A stretch of 38,142 nucleotides of DNA, taken from Mesostigma viride. Lineage: Eukaryota; Streptophyta; Mesostigmatophyceae; Mesostigmatales; Mesostigmataceae. The stretch lies in NCBI GenBank assembly GCA_009746045.1, contig RPFO01000499.1, forward strand, positions 1-38,142, written 5' to 3'. Shown one piece after another: positions 11,805-20,087 of the stretch. The notes below the pieces were generated by a model. It was not told the origin of the DNA, did not search any database, and saw only the letters and a program-made list of their open reading frames with translations. The position numbers and the translations under genes were made by a program. How positions within the stretch are numbered: the stretch's first letter is position 1; each line of letters begins with the position of its first letter.

Positions 11805-12224
11805 ATGTCTCCCGAAGTGCGCGACTTGGAACTAGAAGAACTGCACAGCGCCCAGTCGTCGTACATGAAGGAGGTCGGGGGGAGGAGAGAGGCGGTCGTG
11901 GGCAGTGCGGGGGGGATAAAAGGCTCGTTCTTGCTGGACGAGAAGCACCGCAAGGTCATCGTGGTGAAGGAGTGGACCAAATGGGAACAAGGGGTGTCTG
12001 AACTTGCTCATTACAAAACGGAGTACCCAGGATACACTCTCGAGCTGCACCTGTTTCGGGGAAGCGGCTCTACAAACATGCCCCCCTCCTATCTGCAATT
12101 CGTCCGGTTCGTGTGCAAGAGTCACCGATTCCGAGTGACCATCCACAAGGGCGCGGTTTTCCCGCTTTCCAACCCGTGGTGGAAAACCTCCCACCTTTGT
12201 TGTTTTAAGCCGTCATTTGGATAA
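11805..12224 (+). CDS. PD-(D/E)XK-nuclease-fold-like protein, degenerate
   Basis: 139 residues from an ATG at 11805. Residues 41-84 read SFLLDEKHRKVIVVKEW..W..GVSELAHY...YPGYTLELHLF, which matches the layout of a nuclease-like segment common in amoebal, algal and giant-virus proteins, where the sequence is D..(I/V)(E/D)(I/V)K.W..W..ALGQ(L/V)..Y...YP.....HLF. D45 and K55 are in the catalytic positions, but the acidic residue two before the lysine is V53. If the assignment is right, the copy may lack cleavage activity. The C-terminal half (FVRFVCKSHRFRVTI) is a beta-rich extension. The family assignment is from motif memory only. Confidence 0.5.
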   Translation: MSPEVRDLELEELHSAQSSYMKEVGGRREAVVGSAGGIKGSFLLDEKHRKVIVVKEWTKWEQGVSELAHYKTEYPGYTLELHLFRGSGSTNMPPSYLQFVRFVCKSHRFRVTIHKGAVFPLSNPWWKTSHLCCFKPSFG

Positions 12225-12233
12225 ACCCGCCAC

Positions 12234-13053
12234 TCACGCGATGGTCTTGTGAGACGTCGGCAAGACACCGCCCCTTTCCAAGGCGTGGCGGAGACAGAGG
12301 GAGTCGATCACGTCCCGGATCGCGAACATCCCGGGCGTCTCCCCCGCCCTCACGTTCCAGGCGGCTCGTCTACACGCGCCGCCCAGGTTACGTCGGATCC
12401 AGTCCTCGTCGTCCCACTCCACGCGCACGGAAGGGACGTGGTCCCACCCCTCGTCGCCGAAGACGTGATCCACGAGCGTGACGAAGACGAACTCGTCCAA
12501 ACAGACGCAATTGTCGGCGTCGGACTCGGACTCGTGCTCGACCAACGTCGTCTCCAGGCGAGGACGTATCGCGCGATAATGGTCGGCGGCCAGAAGACAG
12601 AATTGGGTGGAGAGCGAGGAGGCGGACCTCTATCGACAAAAGCTCGTTCGCGTAAACGGTCGTGGGCAAGGCGAAACTTGACTCGAACACGGATTTCCCG
12701 TAGAGATTCTCGCACGCGGACAAGAAGTCGGGCGGGGACAGACAAGGAACCGTGGTCTCGCCGACGAGAGCGAAGTGCGTCACATCCAGGTGCGCGGCTG
12801 CCGCGTCGAACAACGTCAACTCGGCGCGCAAGAGCCACGAATGGTCTCGACGCGATGACACGGACGGCACCTCGACGGCGTCGCACTCCCATATCCATTT
12901 ACGCAAGGAATCGACGTCCTCCCTCTCGAATTCCGAGGCGTGCACGAAGAACCGCAACCGGCCGCGCGCGGGACCGGCCGCGGCGAGCCAGTCCTTCCAC
13001 ACCCCCGACGTGTAGAAGGAGTCGGTGAGCAGGAAACACACGGCCACCGTCAT
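12234..13053 (-). CDS. Glycosyltransferase family 14-like (core-2/I-branching) protein, frameshifted
   Basis: From an ATG at 13053 the first frame encodes a GT14-like N-terminal half: AVCFLLTDSFYTSGVWKDWL, then RLRFFVHA, then a block ending HFALVGETTVPCLSPPDFL, matching the family's F.L.S....P...P...F pattern. Near 12630 the coding signal moves frame and resumes with ...QFCLLAADHYRAI and a Cys-Leu-Asp-Glu segment resembling the family's C.PDE region, down to the TGA/TAA at 12234. The whole would be about 270 residues, the size of viral GT14-like proteins. Family enzymes move sugars from nucleotide donors to glycans. The start follows the stop of the upstream gene with no gap. The call is moderate. 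Confidence 0.55.
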
Positions 13054-13642
13054 TCAGGGCCGCACCCCGTAGCGGACACAAAACTCGCAGGCCGACGAAC
13101 GAACATCGCCCGCACCGGTCATCACGACCGGTCGCCGATCGCGAGCGCTGGCCGTCTCGGTAGACGTGCGTCTTCGTGCGGACCTCCGACGCGTCGCGGA
13201 CGAGTTTGAGATTGGCCTCGTTCAGGATGTAGCATCGGTATCGAACGGTGAACGATTGGGGAGGATTTTTGGGGTTGAGATAGAATCGTATGTTTTTGTA
13301 TGTGTAGGTACTGGCACACGTCACCGTCGTAACGTCCTGAGGATCGAACTCTTGGTCCCCGATGACGACGCGGACCTTCACGTCGCAGTCGACTCCCCGC
13401 AAAACGTCGCACGTCGGCAGACGCGTCGCGGAGAAGACGTACTCGCCCGTTTTGTCGTCGACCTCGAACGCGGCGACGTTGTTGACGACATACGCGTGCT
13501 CGGGCTCGTAGACGACTGCCTGGGTCCACCCCTCGCCCACCTCCGTGCGCGGCGGAGTCGTCAGGACCTGCAACGCGTCCGTGTAGGTGCCCGGGCCGAG
13601 CTCGTACACGGGGAGGCTGTCCAGGAACTGGTCGATATCCAT
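13054..13642 (-). CDS. Unknown protein, frameshifted near the 3' end
   Basis: From an ATG at 13642 the frame is convincing to about 13160 (beta-rich; segments YTDALQVLTTPPRTEVGEGW and YTYKNIRFYLNPKNPPQSFT). Beyond that the open frame would run into the next gene, but another frame with the right codon bias (VVMTGAGDVRSSACEFCVRY) ends at a TGA at 13054-13056, directly adjacent to the ATG of the glycosyltransferase-like gene. One indel at about 13120-13160 therefore gives a product of about 195 residues. No family recognised; the beta-rich composition would fit a structural or capsid-associated protein, which is only a guess. Confidence 0.55.
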
Positions 13643-13691
13643 ACTTACGTCGGAGTAACGACGCGATTTTATTCGACCGCCAATAGACGCG

Positions 13692-14272
13692 CTACTTCTG
13701 CTTCTTCTTCTTCTTGGCCGGTGGCTCTTCGAACGTCTTCGCGACTGTCAGGTCGATCACCTCCCGTTGCGCCTTGGTCACGCGTCCGACTCGGACGGAC
13801 TCGCACGACGCCAGCACGTCCGTCAGCCGTCCCTCCATGTCCACAAAGTCCCCGTTATCGTGCCCCGTCGCCTTGAGACCGTACTGATTGTAATACCGCA
13901 CGAGTCCTCGTTGTCCCGTACCAGACACGCCACTCTCCTCAGTTTCGCCATATCGTTCTTCGCGAACGCGTCTTTCAAGCTCGCGTACGTGTTCTCGTAC
14001 TTCCGCAGCAGATAGTAAATCTTGGCTTTCGACCACCCGTTGTATACACTCTCGTCCGGGCATTGCGCACCGGCCGCTTCTAGTTCCACTATGGCCGTTC
14101 GGCGGTCCTTCATCATCGGCGCGAGCAAAGACATGCCATAACACAACAACTTGCGACCGACGCCTCGGAACGTCGCAATCTCCTCCTTCGAAGCGTCCCC
14201 CGGAAATTCCTTCGCAAGCACGCTGAACCAACTGATGTGGATCCTGTTGCGTTCGGGATACGCTTCTAACAT
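13692..14272 (-). CDS. Unknown helical protein with basic tail, frameshifted
   Basis: The first in-frame ATG is at 14272; the frame continues upstream to 14311 without another ATG. It encodes a helical protein (AYPERNRIHISWFSVLAKEF, later KAKIYYLLRKYENTYASLKD) to about 13920. There the signal moves one frame and continues with YYNQYGLKATGHDNGDFVDM and ends in a Lys-rich tail (PPAKKKKKQK), which may act as a nuclear-targeting or nucleic-acid-binding tail. The total would be about 193 residues. A TTTTATT (AATAAA on the coding strand side) lies at 13669-13675, just after the stop. No family recognised. Confidence 0.55.
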
Positions 14273-14530
14273 AACCTCTACCAAATTGCGAGTCGGGTGA
14301 GCCCTCACCAACCGCGAGTCGTACGTCGAGGGACGAGCACGTCAACCCGCAAGGCTTTATACCCGCCTCTATCGGCGAACGAACGCGTCACACGCAGACT
14401 CCTCCCCTTGAGCGTGGGGAGATCTAGGCCCGTCACTTCTGTTTCCTCCATAATTGAGCACTTTATTGTTACCATGCGATTTAAGTTATATTTTCAAACA
14501 AGTCCTTTATTCATAATAATAAAGTTACGT

Positions 14531-15553
14531 TTACAACATCACAAGCTCGTCTCCCATAGAGACCTTCCACTCGTGGGGGCACCGGAGAGGCGGCACACCG
14601 CCGCCACTGTGGTAAAGGGCGTGGGCGCTCTTGATGCACTTGTCCAGGTTGGCCCGCGACCTCCGCAAAACATCGCATTCGTGCGAGGTCACGGAGCAGA
14701 CCGCCGAACAGAAGACCGCGTCCTTGCAGACGCACAGTCGCCGCTCCTCGCCCCTGGTCAACTTCTTTCCGCAATAGTGTCCCAGGCAGACGGGCGCCGA
14801 AAACTCGCCGCTCGCGTTCACGCGCGTCCAAGTGCGAAAGGGGGGGACCGCGGGCTCCGGATTCTTCTCCATCCACTTGTCCGACTTTGGTTTCGTCATG
14901 AGCTCGGACACCCACATCTTCCGGCGGGAGTCCGCCGGGTCCGCGAAACAGAACGCCACGACGAACTCGGTCTGGTCGTTGTACATCATCGCGCGCCAGT
15001 AGGTCTGAAGACACGCCTCCCTCAGCTCGCCCGCCGTCACCCAGTCGACGATCACCGACCTAGCCGCCTGCGTCAGGTGATGGACGCGAATCAACAGGGC
15101 GCCGCGGCCATAGCCGTCGTGCATCTCCTTGCACTCCTCGAGCACGCGGTCGAAGTGGGCGTGCAGATGCCTCCACACGTTGGAGACGGCGAGGCGATGG
15201 CGGGCGCCGGAACTCGAGACTTGCCTGGCGACGTCGGTGACCGCCTGCGACCGCGGCCGGAGGATGCCGGCGATCCAACCGTCCAGACGATTGCGGGCGA
15301 TGACGACCTTGCGCTCGTTGGCGGGGACCTCGCCGCGAGACACTCGTATATCGTCCTCGAGGAAGGAGCCGGCGTCGAACAGGGACTCGCCGATATCAAC
15401 GACCTTCTTACACACCGGCAACTCGATGCCGTCCGACGCCCGATCCGGCGATGGCTGTTTTTTCGATTCGACACAACTCATTTTCAAAGGCTTTTTTTGG
15501 ACCAAATGGATGTATTTTTTCAACGAAGGGATCTTCTTTAAAATGTGTTTCAT
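14531..15553 (-). CDS. MYND-type zinc-finger protein
   Basis: 340 residues from the ATG at 15553; the frame is open to an ATG at 15619, and an ATG at 15481 is also possible. The DNA before 15470 (on the 5' side) is AT-rich, which makes the start uncertain. The C-terminal part carries a Cys/His cluster at residues 256-293 (C256, C261, C274, C276, C282, C286, H291, C293), with the core CVCKDAVFCSAVCSVTSHEC typical of MYND-like fingers, which bind Pro-rich partners. The N-terminal 250 residues are helical and unrecognised. The end lies near AATAAA (minus strand, about 14511-14516). A CCAAT-box repeat lies 90 bp upstream. Confidence 0.7.
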   Translation of the reverse strand: MKHILKKIPSLKKYIHLVQKKPLKMSCVESKKQPSPDRASDGIELPVCKKVVDIGESLFDAGSFLEDDIRVSRGEVPANERKVVIARNRLDGWIAGILRPRSQAVTDVARQVSSSGARHRLAVSNVWRHLHAHFDRVLEECKEMHDGYGRGALLIRVHHLTQAARSVIVDWVTAGELREACLQTYWRAMMYNDQTEFVVAFCFADPADSRRKMWVSELMTKPKSDKWMEKNPEPAVPPFRTWTRVNASGEFSAPVCLGHYCGKKLTRGEERRLCVCKDAVFCSAVCSVTSHECDVLRRSRANLDKCIKSAHALYHSGGGVPPLRCPHEWKVSMGDELVML

Positions 15554-15642
15554 GGAGCCGACTAGCTGGCTGGGAGACTGATAGTATTTGAGACGAGACC
15601 TCCCCTCTCTCCGCCGCACCGGCCATTTATTCCCACCCCAAC

Positions 15643-15674
15643 CGACATCTCGCGCTCTGATTGGCTACCTACAC
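15643..15674. promoter_or_regulatory. CCAAT-box promoter repeat, copy 1
   Basis: 32 bp identical to 16269-16300. The core is CTCTGATTGGCTACC, whose complement contains CCAATCAGAG, the classic NF-Y-type CCAAT box. A second ATTGG lies at 15686-15690. It sits upstream of the MYND-type gene (start 15553). Confidence 0.6.
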
Positions 15675-15747
15675 ACTGCATTCCTATTGGTCCGCTGACT
15701 TTCGCCAACCAATCCGACCGTCGAACCCCAGACACCGGTTCTGACGT

Positions 15748-16215
15748 TCAAGGTGACACCGACGCCACGAGAGGACACGAAAACGTCTCCTTCGAAAGAC
15801 ACTTTTGCAACCAACGCACCACGTTGTAAATGAAAGTGTCATTCTTAAGTTTCCCGTCAATTTCAGCGAGTACGTCGTCACTGCTCCTCGTGTTAAGAAA
15901 ACGCTTTATCATGATCTCAATGTAACATTCTCTCAGAGGCTCTTTGATCAACATTCTCAAGGTCCAAGGATGCGTCTCTACCCACTCGCCTTGGACGTAG
16001 GTCCACCACCTCTTCCCGGTGAACTGATACGTCCCGTCCATGAGAGCAATAGCAGCATCAGCGACGCCACCGTGTGTCCATCTATCACCATCCCAACGCT
16101 CGATAACTTTTTTCGCCTCGTCTTTGTTTAGCTTGCATGCACGAGGCGAGCGGCCCGTCGAGACTCGCTGACCGCTAGCGGAGTCGTAAGGCGTCCAAAA
16201 ATACCTCCCGGCCAT
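15748..16215 (-). CDS. Stand-alone D5-N-like protein
   Basis: 155 residues from the ATG at 16215; an upstream GTG at 16227 is unlikely. Residues 60-140 (GTYQFTGKRWWTYVQGEWVE, then helices ending KLKNDTFIYNVVRWLQKCL) match the layout of the N-terminal accessory domain of D5-type primase-helicases of phages and nucleocytoviruses, where Y...G..W.......W precedes helices ending in KL.N..F...V...L. D5 proteins are normally 700 or more residues with primase and SF3 helicase parts, and neither is present here. This could be a free-standing domain or a truncated copy. It lies between two copies of the CCAAT-box repeat. Confidence 0.5.
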   Translation of the reverse strand: MAGRYFWTPYDSASGQRVSTGRSPRACKLNKDEAKKVIERWDGDRWTHGGVADAAIALMDGTYQFTGKRWWTYVQGEWVETHPWTLRMLIKEPLRECYIEIMIKRFLNTRSSDDVLAEIDGKLKNDTFIYNVVRWLQKCLSKETFSCPLVASVSP

Positions 16216-16268
16216 TGCGACAATCACACAAATCCAGCCGAGTTGGTTCCTTTATTGCCTTCTCAAAA

Positions 16269-16317
16269 CGACATCTCGCGCTCTGATTGGCTACCTACAC
16301 CCTCCTCTCTGATTGGC
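16269..16317. promoter_or_regulatory. CCAAT-box promoter repeat, copy 2, plus second box
   Basis: 16269-16300 is identical to 15643-15674. A second CTCTGATTGGCC follows at 16305-16317. The element lies 54 bp upstream of the D5-N-like gene (start 16215) and just after the end of the Bro-N-like gene. TTTATT at about 16249 provides AATAAA for the Bro-N-like gene. Confidence 0.6.
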
Positions 16318-16327
16318 CAACGACACG

Positions 16328-17215
16328 TCACGGCGCGTCGGCCAGACGACCCGCCGACGGTTCGGCCGCAATGGCCGTGCGCGACTCGCGGGTGAGTCGC
16401 TGATTCAGCCGCATGACCTTGACGTTCTCCTGGATGCACTGCTCGTCGGCGCGCGCGTCGTGAAGTCCGGTCGCCTTGAACACGGGTTCCAGCAAGTCCC
16501 GCTTGCGCTTCGCGACACTGACCGGATTCTGGCCCGTCTTCCTGATCTCCTCCGCCTCCAGCACCTGGATGAAGTTCATCCCGGCGCTCTGCACGTTCGT
16601 CAGCAGGTCGCGGGCCGAGACTCGCGCGTTGTACATCGCGCGGAGCTCGACGGAGGTCTTGCCCGTGACCGCCAGATTGTTCGTGTCGTGGACCACCGGG
16701 TACATGAGCCCACTCCCCTTGTGGGTATCGGTGTACCCCTTGATCGCTTCGTTCAGGTCGCGCGTAGACAGACAGCTCTTGATGCGCTGGTGCTGCTGCA
16801 GCCTCTCGAGCGCGGTCTCGTTCCCGTCGGCGGCGTCCGCCCGCTGCAAAATGTCCTCCGCCAACGTCCGGTCGGCCCTCAGGTATCGCTCGAGGAGGAC
16901 GGACACCTGCTCGCGGAACTTGGCCGCGATCTTGCCGGGGAGCAACATCAAGATGCGTGTCAACCCCTGACGGTCGGTCACCGGGGTGTCTCGCTGCCTG
17001 GCACCGGGGAATTTCCAGAGATAACAGGTTGTTACTACTTCGGGATTGGCTCCTACTAGGCGTTTCCAATACATTGCTGGGTTGACTAGACCGACGGCAT
17101 CCATCGCGTCCAACACGGAGATTCTGCCATCTTCCGTCACGCGGATCTTTCCTTCAAAACGAGGGTCGTCCTCCGCCCCGTCCGCGGGCGTCAGGTACCT
17201 CACGATGGCCGCCAT
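16328..17215 (-). CDS. Bro-N-like DNA-binding-type protein
   Basis: 295 residues from the ATG at 17215. Residues 22-115 read GKIRVTEDGRISVLDAMDAV...YWKRL....PEVVT.C..WKFPG..QR.TPVTD..GL..ILMLLPGKIAAKFR.Q....L.RYL, the pattern of a Bro-N/antirepressor-like N-terminal domain widespread in nucleocytoviruses and in virus-derived genes of algae and fungi. The C-terminal 180 residues are helical, with a conserved-looking segment (YPVVHDTNNLAVTGKTSVEL). Family members are thought to bind DNA, and their copy number often varies in giant viruses. Its promoter region is shared with the ADP-ribosyltransferase-like gene, which is divergent. Confidence 0.7.
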   Translation of the reverse strand: MAAIVRYLTPADGAEDDPRFEGKIRVTEDGRISVLDAMDAVGLVNPAMYWKRLVGANPEVVTTCYLWKFPGARQRDTPVTDRQGLTRILMLLPGKIAAKFREQVSVLLERYLRADRTLAEDILQRADAADGNETALERLQQHQRIKSCLSTRDLNEAIKGYTDTHKGSGLMYPVVHDTNNLAVTGKTSVELRAMYNARVSARDLLTNVQSAGMNFIQVLEAEEIRKTGQNPVSVAKRKRDLLEPVFKATGLHDARADEQCIQENVKVMRLNQRLTRESRTAIAAEPSAGRLADAP

Positions 17216-17282
17216 GATACACCCCACGAGAGAAAAACGCTCCTCTCGCGACCGATGATCGTTCTTATACTTTCCCCGGCCG

Positions 17283-17350
17283 ACATCCGACGTTCTGATT
17301 GGTCGCCGACATACTCCTCTCTGATTGGTCCGCCGAGATCGTGTCGGTTC
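17283..17350. promoter_or_regulatory. Bidirectional promoter with two CCAAT boxes
   Basis: Two TCTGATTGG motifs at 17293-17302 and 17319-17328 (CCAATCAGA on the other strand). The segment 17306-17350 (45 bp) recurs at 18905-18949 with one mismatch. It lies between the divergent genes starting at 17215 and 17449. Confidence 0.65.
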
Positions 17351-17448
17351 ACCGGGACGGGCACCGAACGGGTGGAACCCGTGCTTGTAATCCAATCTTT
17401 TCACTCTTATCTTGTGTATTAATAACCCGTCATCTATATGTAAACGCG

Positions 17449-18876
17449 ATGGCGTCGAAGACGACGAAGAAGACCCTCACGCAGGAAGAACGCATGCAAC
17501 TCCTCGGGCGGACGATCCGCGCCAGGTTGGACAGGAAATACGCGGACAAGAGACACAAGCGATTCTGCGAAGATGCAGCGAAAGAGGACGATGACACCCC
17601 TCTCCTCTCCCCATTTGGCCATTTCACGGGGACCATCACGATTCCGTACATGTCGCTCGAGGGGTGCGATTACGACTCGTTGGCGCGAGACAATATGCGG
17701 TGGTCGGGGACGAACTCCGACGGCTCTCTCAAGACCATCCAGCTGAAGGTGGAATGGAACACCCTTTACGACAATCGGGACGAACTCCGTTTCGTGCGGA
17801 AAAACGCCCACGACCCGCGCGAGATCATCGACGAGGAATGGTACTTCAAGTCGTACCAGTACCTCGGCAGTCTGTCGAAGGAGGACCTGTTGCTCTTGCG
17901 GTCCTACTCGCACGTGGGAGATGGGTACGTCAACGGCAACGACGCAAAGGTCACGCGGCACCACGCCATACAGATGAGTGGGGTTAATCCGTACACCGCG
18001 GACGTGGATATGAACGGGACCCCTCTGTGGGTGCCTCTTTGCATGTTCATCAGGAGGTATAAAGGTTTGCCCACCTCGTACGCGAGTTTGTGGAGGCGAA
18101 TGCCTGAAATGCAAGACTTTATGAAGCTGGTAGACATGTTCGAGTCGTACCAAACGGGAGACCCCGACACCGGACACGACCATGCGTGGGCGGTAATGTC
18201 TTATTTTAAAAAACTCCCCGACACCCTTTCCGAGAGTGAGAAGGAGGACTTTGGATTATCAGCCATCATAGCCGTGATCGCGGAGAGCACAGTGAACGAT
18301 GAGGAGCACTTGAAACTCAGGTTGTGCACGTGGCTGCTCACGTTCCTTTCCACGGAATTCATTGTGGAAAAGATCGTCCCCTTTTACCGCAAGAAGCTGT
18401 TCAAACTGGTGCAAAACGCCCCGCGCGTCACGAGGCCTTTCACGGTCTTCCGCGGCACTAGAGACGATTACTATTTGAAGGGCGCGAAGAATAGGGTGTA
18501 CGTCAACCCGTACTGCGTCTCGACGTCTCTGTCCGTGGATCACATACGCAAATCCCCCTTGTTCACGTCGAACAAGTGCTGCGTTTCGGTGATCCGATTG
18601 GTGAGGGGCTGTCCGGCGCTGCTTTTCTGGCCAGTGAGTCTGTACGGCACGAGCGAATTCGAGATCCTGCTCCCGCCGGGCACCGCGTACTTGATCAAGT
18701 ACTCGGCGATGCAGAAATGGGCGCCGACCGCGTACAACCCGCAGACCCTCACGAAGGAATCGGTGTGCAAAAACGTGCCAGACGGCGAGGGTGCGGGGAA
18801 AAAGACTTCCTACGTGTACGTCGCGGACGGGAAGACGCTGACCGACACGACATTGCGACCATCGACTAGCGCCTGA
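17449..18876 (+). CDS. Mono-ADP-ribosyltransferase-like protein
   Basis: 475 residues from the ATG at 17449; the open frame continues upstream only into promoter repeats. The C-terminal third carries the R-S-E triad of arginine-specific ADP-ribosyltransferases: R335 in FTVFRGTRD, S358-T359-S360 in VSTSLS, and E403-F404-E405 in GTSEFEILLPPGT, in the right order and spacing. Family enzymes move ADP-ribose from NAD+ to protein side chains. The N-terminal 300 residues are unrecognised. No signal peptide is visible, so action inside the cell is likely. Similar domains occur in giant viruses and in eukaryotic and bacterial effectors. The substrate cannot be inferred. An internal AATAAA is absent; the next gene's promoter starts 28 bp after the stop. 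Confidence 0.75.
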   Translation: MASKTTKKTLTQEERMQLLGRTIRARLDRKYADKRHKRFCEDAAKEDDDTPLLSPFGHFTGTITIPYMSLEGCDYDSLARDNMRWSGTNSDGSLKTIQLKVEWNTLYDNRDELRFVRKNAHDPREIIDEEWYFKSYQYLGSLSKEDLLLLRSYSHVGDGYVNGNDAKVTRHHAIQMSGVNPYTADVDMNGTPLWVPLCMFIRRYKGLPTSYASLWRRMPEMQDFMKLVDMFESYQTGDPDTGHDHAWAVMSYFKKLPDTLSESEKEDFGLSAIIAVIAESTVNDEEHLKLRLCTWLLTFLSTEFIVEKIVPFYRKKLFKLVQNAPRVTRPFTVFRGTRDDYYLKGAKNRVYVNPYCVSTSLSVDHIRKSPLFTSNKCCVSVIRLVRGCPALLFWPVSLYGTSEFEILLPPGTAYLIKYSAMQKWAPTAYNPQTLTKESVCKNVPDGEGAGKKTSYVYVADGKTLTDTTLRPSTSA

Positions 18877-18904
18877 ACACTCATGGCGGGCGGCGCTGGC
18901 GCGT

Positions 18905-18965
18905 CCGACATACTTCTCTCTGATTGGTCCGCCGAGATCGTGTCGGTTCGCCGATCGCTTAAAAG
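18905..18965 (+). promoter_or_regulatory. CCAAT-box promoter of the Rieske gene
   Basis: 18905-18949 matches 17306-17350 at 44 of 45 positions and includes TCTCTGATTGGTCCGCC. A TATA-like CTTAAAAGG follows at 18958-18966, 33 bp before the ATG at 18998. Confidence 0.65.
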
Positions 18966-18997
18966 GCCCTCGACAATTTCTCTGCAAACAGCAACCG

Positions 18998-20023
18998 ATG
19001 GCGACCGCAGTGCACTTTCGCGTGGGGGCGCCGAGGCCGGCTCGACCGTTGGTCGCGGCCCACGAGGTCCCCGACAAGTGGGTGTGCGTCGGGCGCAAGT
19101 CTCGCGAGCCCAAGGTCACGAAGCTGTACAATGAGGAGATCCTGCTGTACAACCACCGCCAGCGGGACGAGACGCTCGCCGTGCGGAACGTGTGTCCCCA
19201 CCGCGGGGCGCGTCTGTCCCACAATTGCAAGGTGGATGACGGGTGCATCCGTTGCGCGTACCACGGGATGTACTGGGGCAAGGAGAACAACGGGGACAAC
19301 TACCTCGACACGAAGGAGGATGCGGACCTGGTCTGGGTGAACGCCGGCATGGGCGACGGAGAGTCGTCTCCGCCGACGATGCCGGAGTTCACCGAGGACG
19401 GGTACCGGACGTTTTCGTACCCGACGCGCATCCGCGGGCACCCGATGATCGTCATGGAGAACCTGTTGGACCACGTGCACCTCCAGCACGTCCACAAGGT
19501 GAAGATCGTGGACGTGAAGGGCGCCGACGTCACGACGGAGACGGGCGGTCTCTTTACGGGAAAGAGCGTGTACAGCTACCCGGTGGCGGCCGAGTCCGTG
19601 GGCCGCGTGCTGCTGGGCCTCATGCCGAAGGAGGGCCGGGACGCGAAGGCGCCTCCGAAAGGGTCGATGTCGGTGACGGTCGAGAACGAGTTCTTCCTCC
19701 CGTATACCGCGAGCCTGCGATTCTGGATTTCCGGACACGAGAAGCCCGCATTCGTCTTGTGGTTCAGCGTGCAGCCCTACGAGTCCGACGAGTCCCTCGT
19801 CACGTGCCGGGTGTCCCGCAACATCCTGACGGACCCCGCGTGGGACTTCCTGTTCTGGCTGATCAACGTTCTGCCGCTGAAGGAGGACGACGACATCGTC
19901 GCGAACGTGGTGACGGAGGATTGGTGGCGCAATCGCCTGACGATGGGCGACGCGTTCGTGAAGTTGTACAGGGACCGGATGAAGAAGGTCTACGGGATCA
20001 TGTGCCCGGAGCCCTTTGCCTAA
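18998..20023 (+). CDS. Rieske non-heme iron oxygenase (alpha-subunit type)
   Basis: 341 residues from the ATG at 18998. The Rieske [2Fe-2S] ligands are C66 and H68 (VCPHRGARLS) and C86 and H89 (CIRCAYHG), that is C-x-H-x17-C-x2-H. The mononuclear iron site is visible at N155, D158, H161 and H166 (NLLDHVHLQHVH), with D158 in the position that bridges the two centres. Length and layout fit the single-component family that includes vanillate O-demethylase oxygenases and plant pheophorbide a and chlorophyllide a oxygenases. These use electrons from a reductase to oxidise aromatic, sterol or tetrapyrrole substrates. No transit peptide, reductase or ferredoxin is seen nearby, so a host partner would be needed. 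The substrate cannot be read from the sequence. Confidence 0.9.
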   Translation: MATAVHFRVGAPRPARPLVAAHEVPDKWVCVGRKSREPKVTKLYNEEILLYNHRQRDETLAVRNVCPHRGARLSHNCKVDDGCIRCAYHGMYWGKENNGDNYLDTKEDADLVWVNAGMGDGESSPPTMPEFTEDGYRTFSYPTRIRGHPMIVMENLLDHVHLQHVHKVKIVDVKGADVTTETGGLFTGKSVYSYPVAAESVGRVLLGLMPKEGRDAKAPPKGSMSVTVENEFFLPYTASLRFWISGHEKPAFVLWFSVQPYESDESLVTCRVSRNILTDPAWDFLFWLINVLPLKEDDDIVANVVTEDWWRNRLTMGDAFVKLYRDRMKKVYGIMCPEPFA

Positions 20024-20087
20024 GTTTTGGACGCGCCCTTCTTCGAGCCCCTCCGCCCGCGGGTGGCGGTGTTGTGTGTTGACTCGT

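Noticed and set aside
12249-13028. Plus-strand 259-codon Arg-rich frame
   Set aside because: Antisense shadow of the GT14-like gene; Arg-rich low complexity is typical of the complement of CpG-rich coding DNA.
12899-13053. C-terminal extension of the 13642 gene into the GT14-like gene
   Set aside because: Codon bias switches to another frame that stops at 13054, so the overlap is the result of a frameshift.
14297-15541. Plus-strand 414-codon frame
   Set aside because: Antisense shadow of the MYND-type gene, which has a clear zinc-finger motif.
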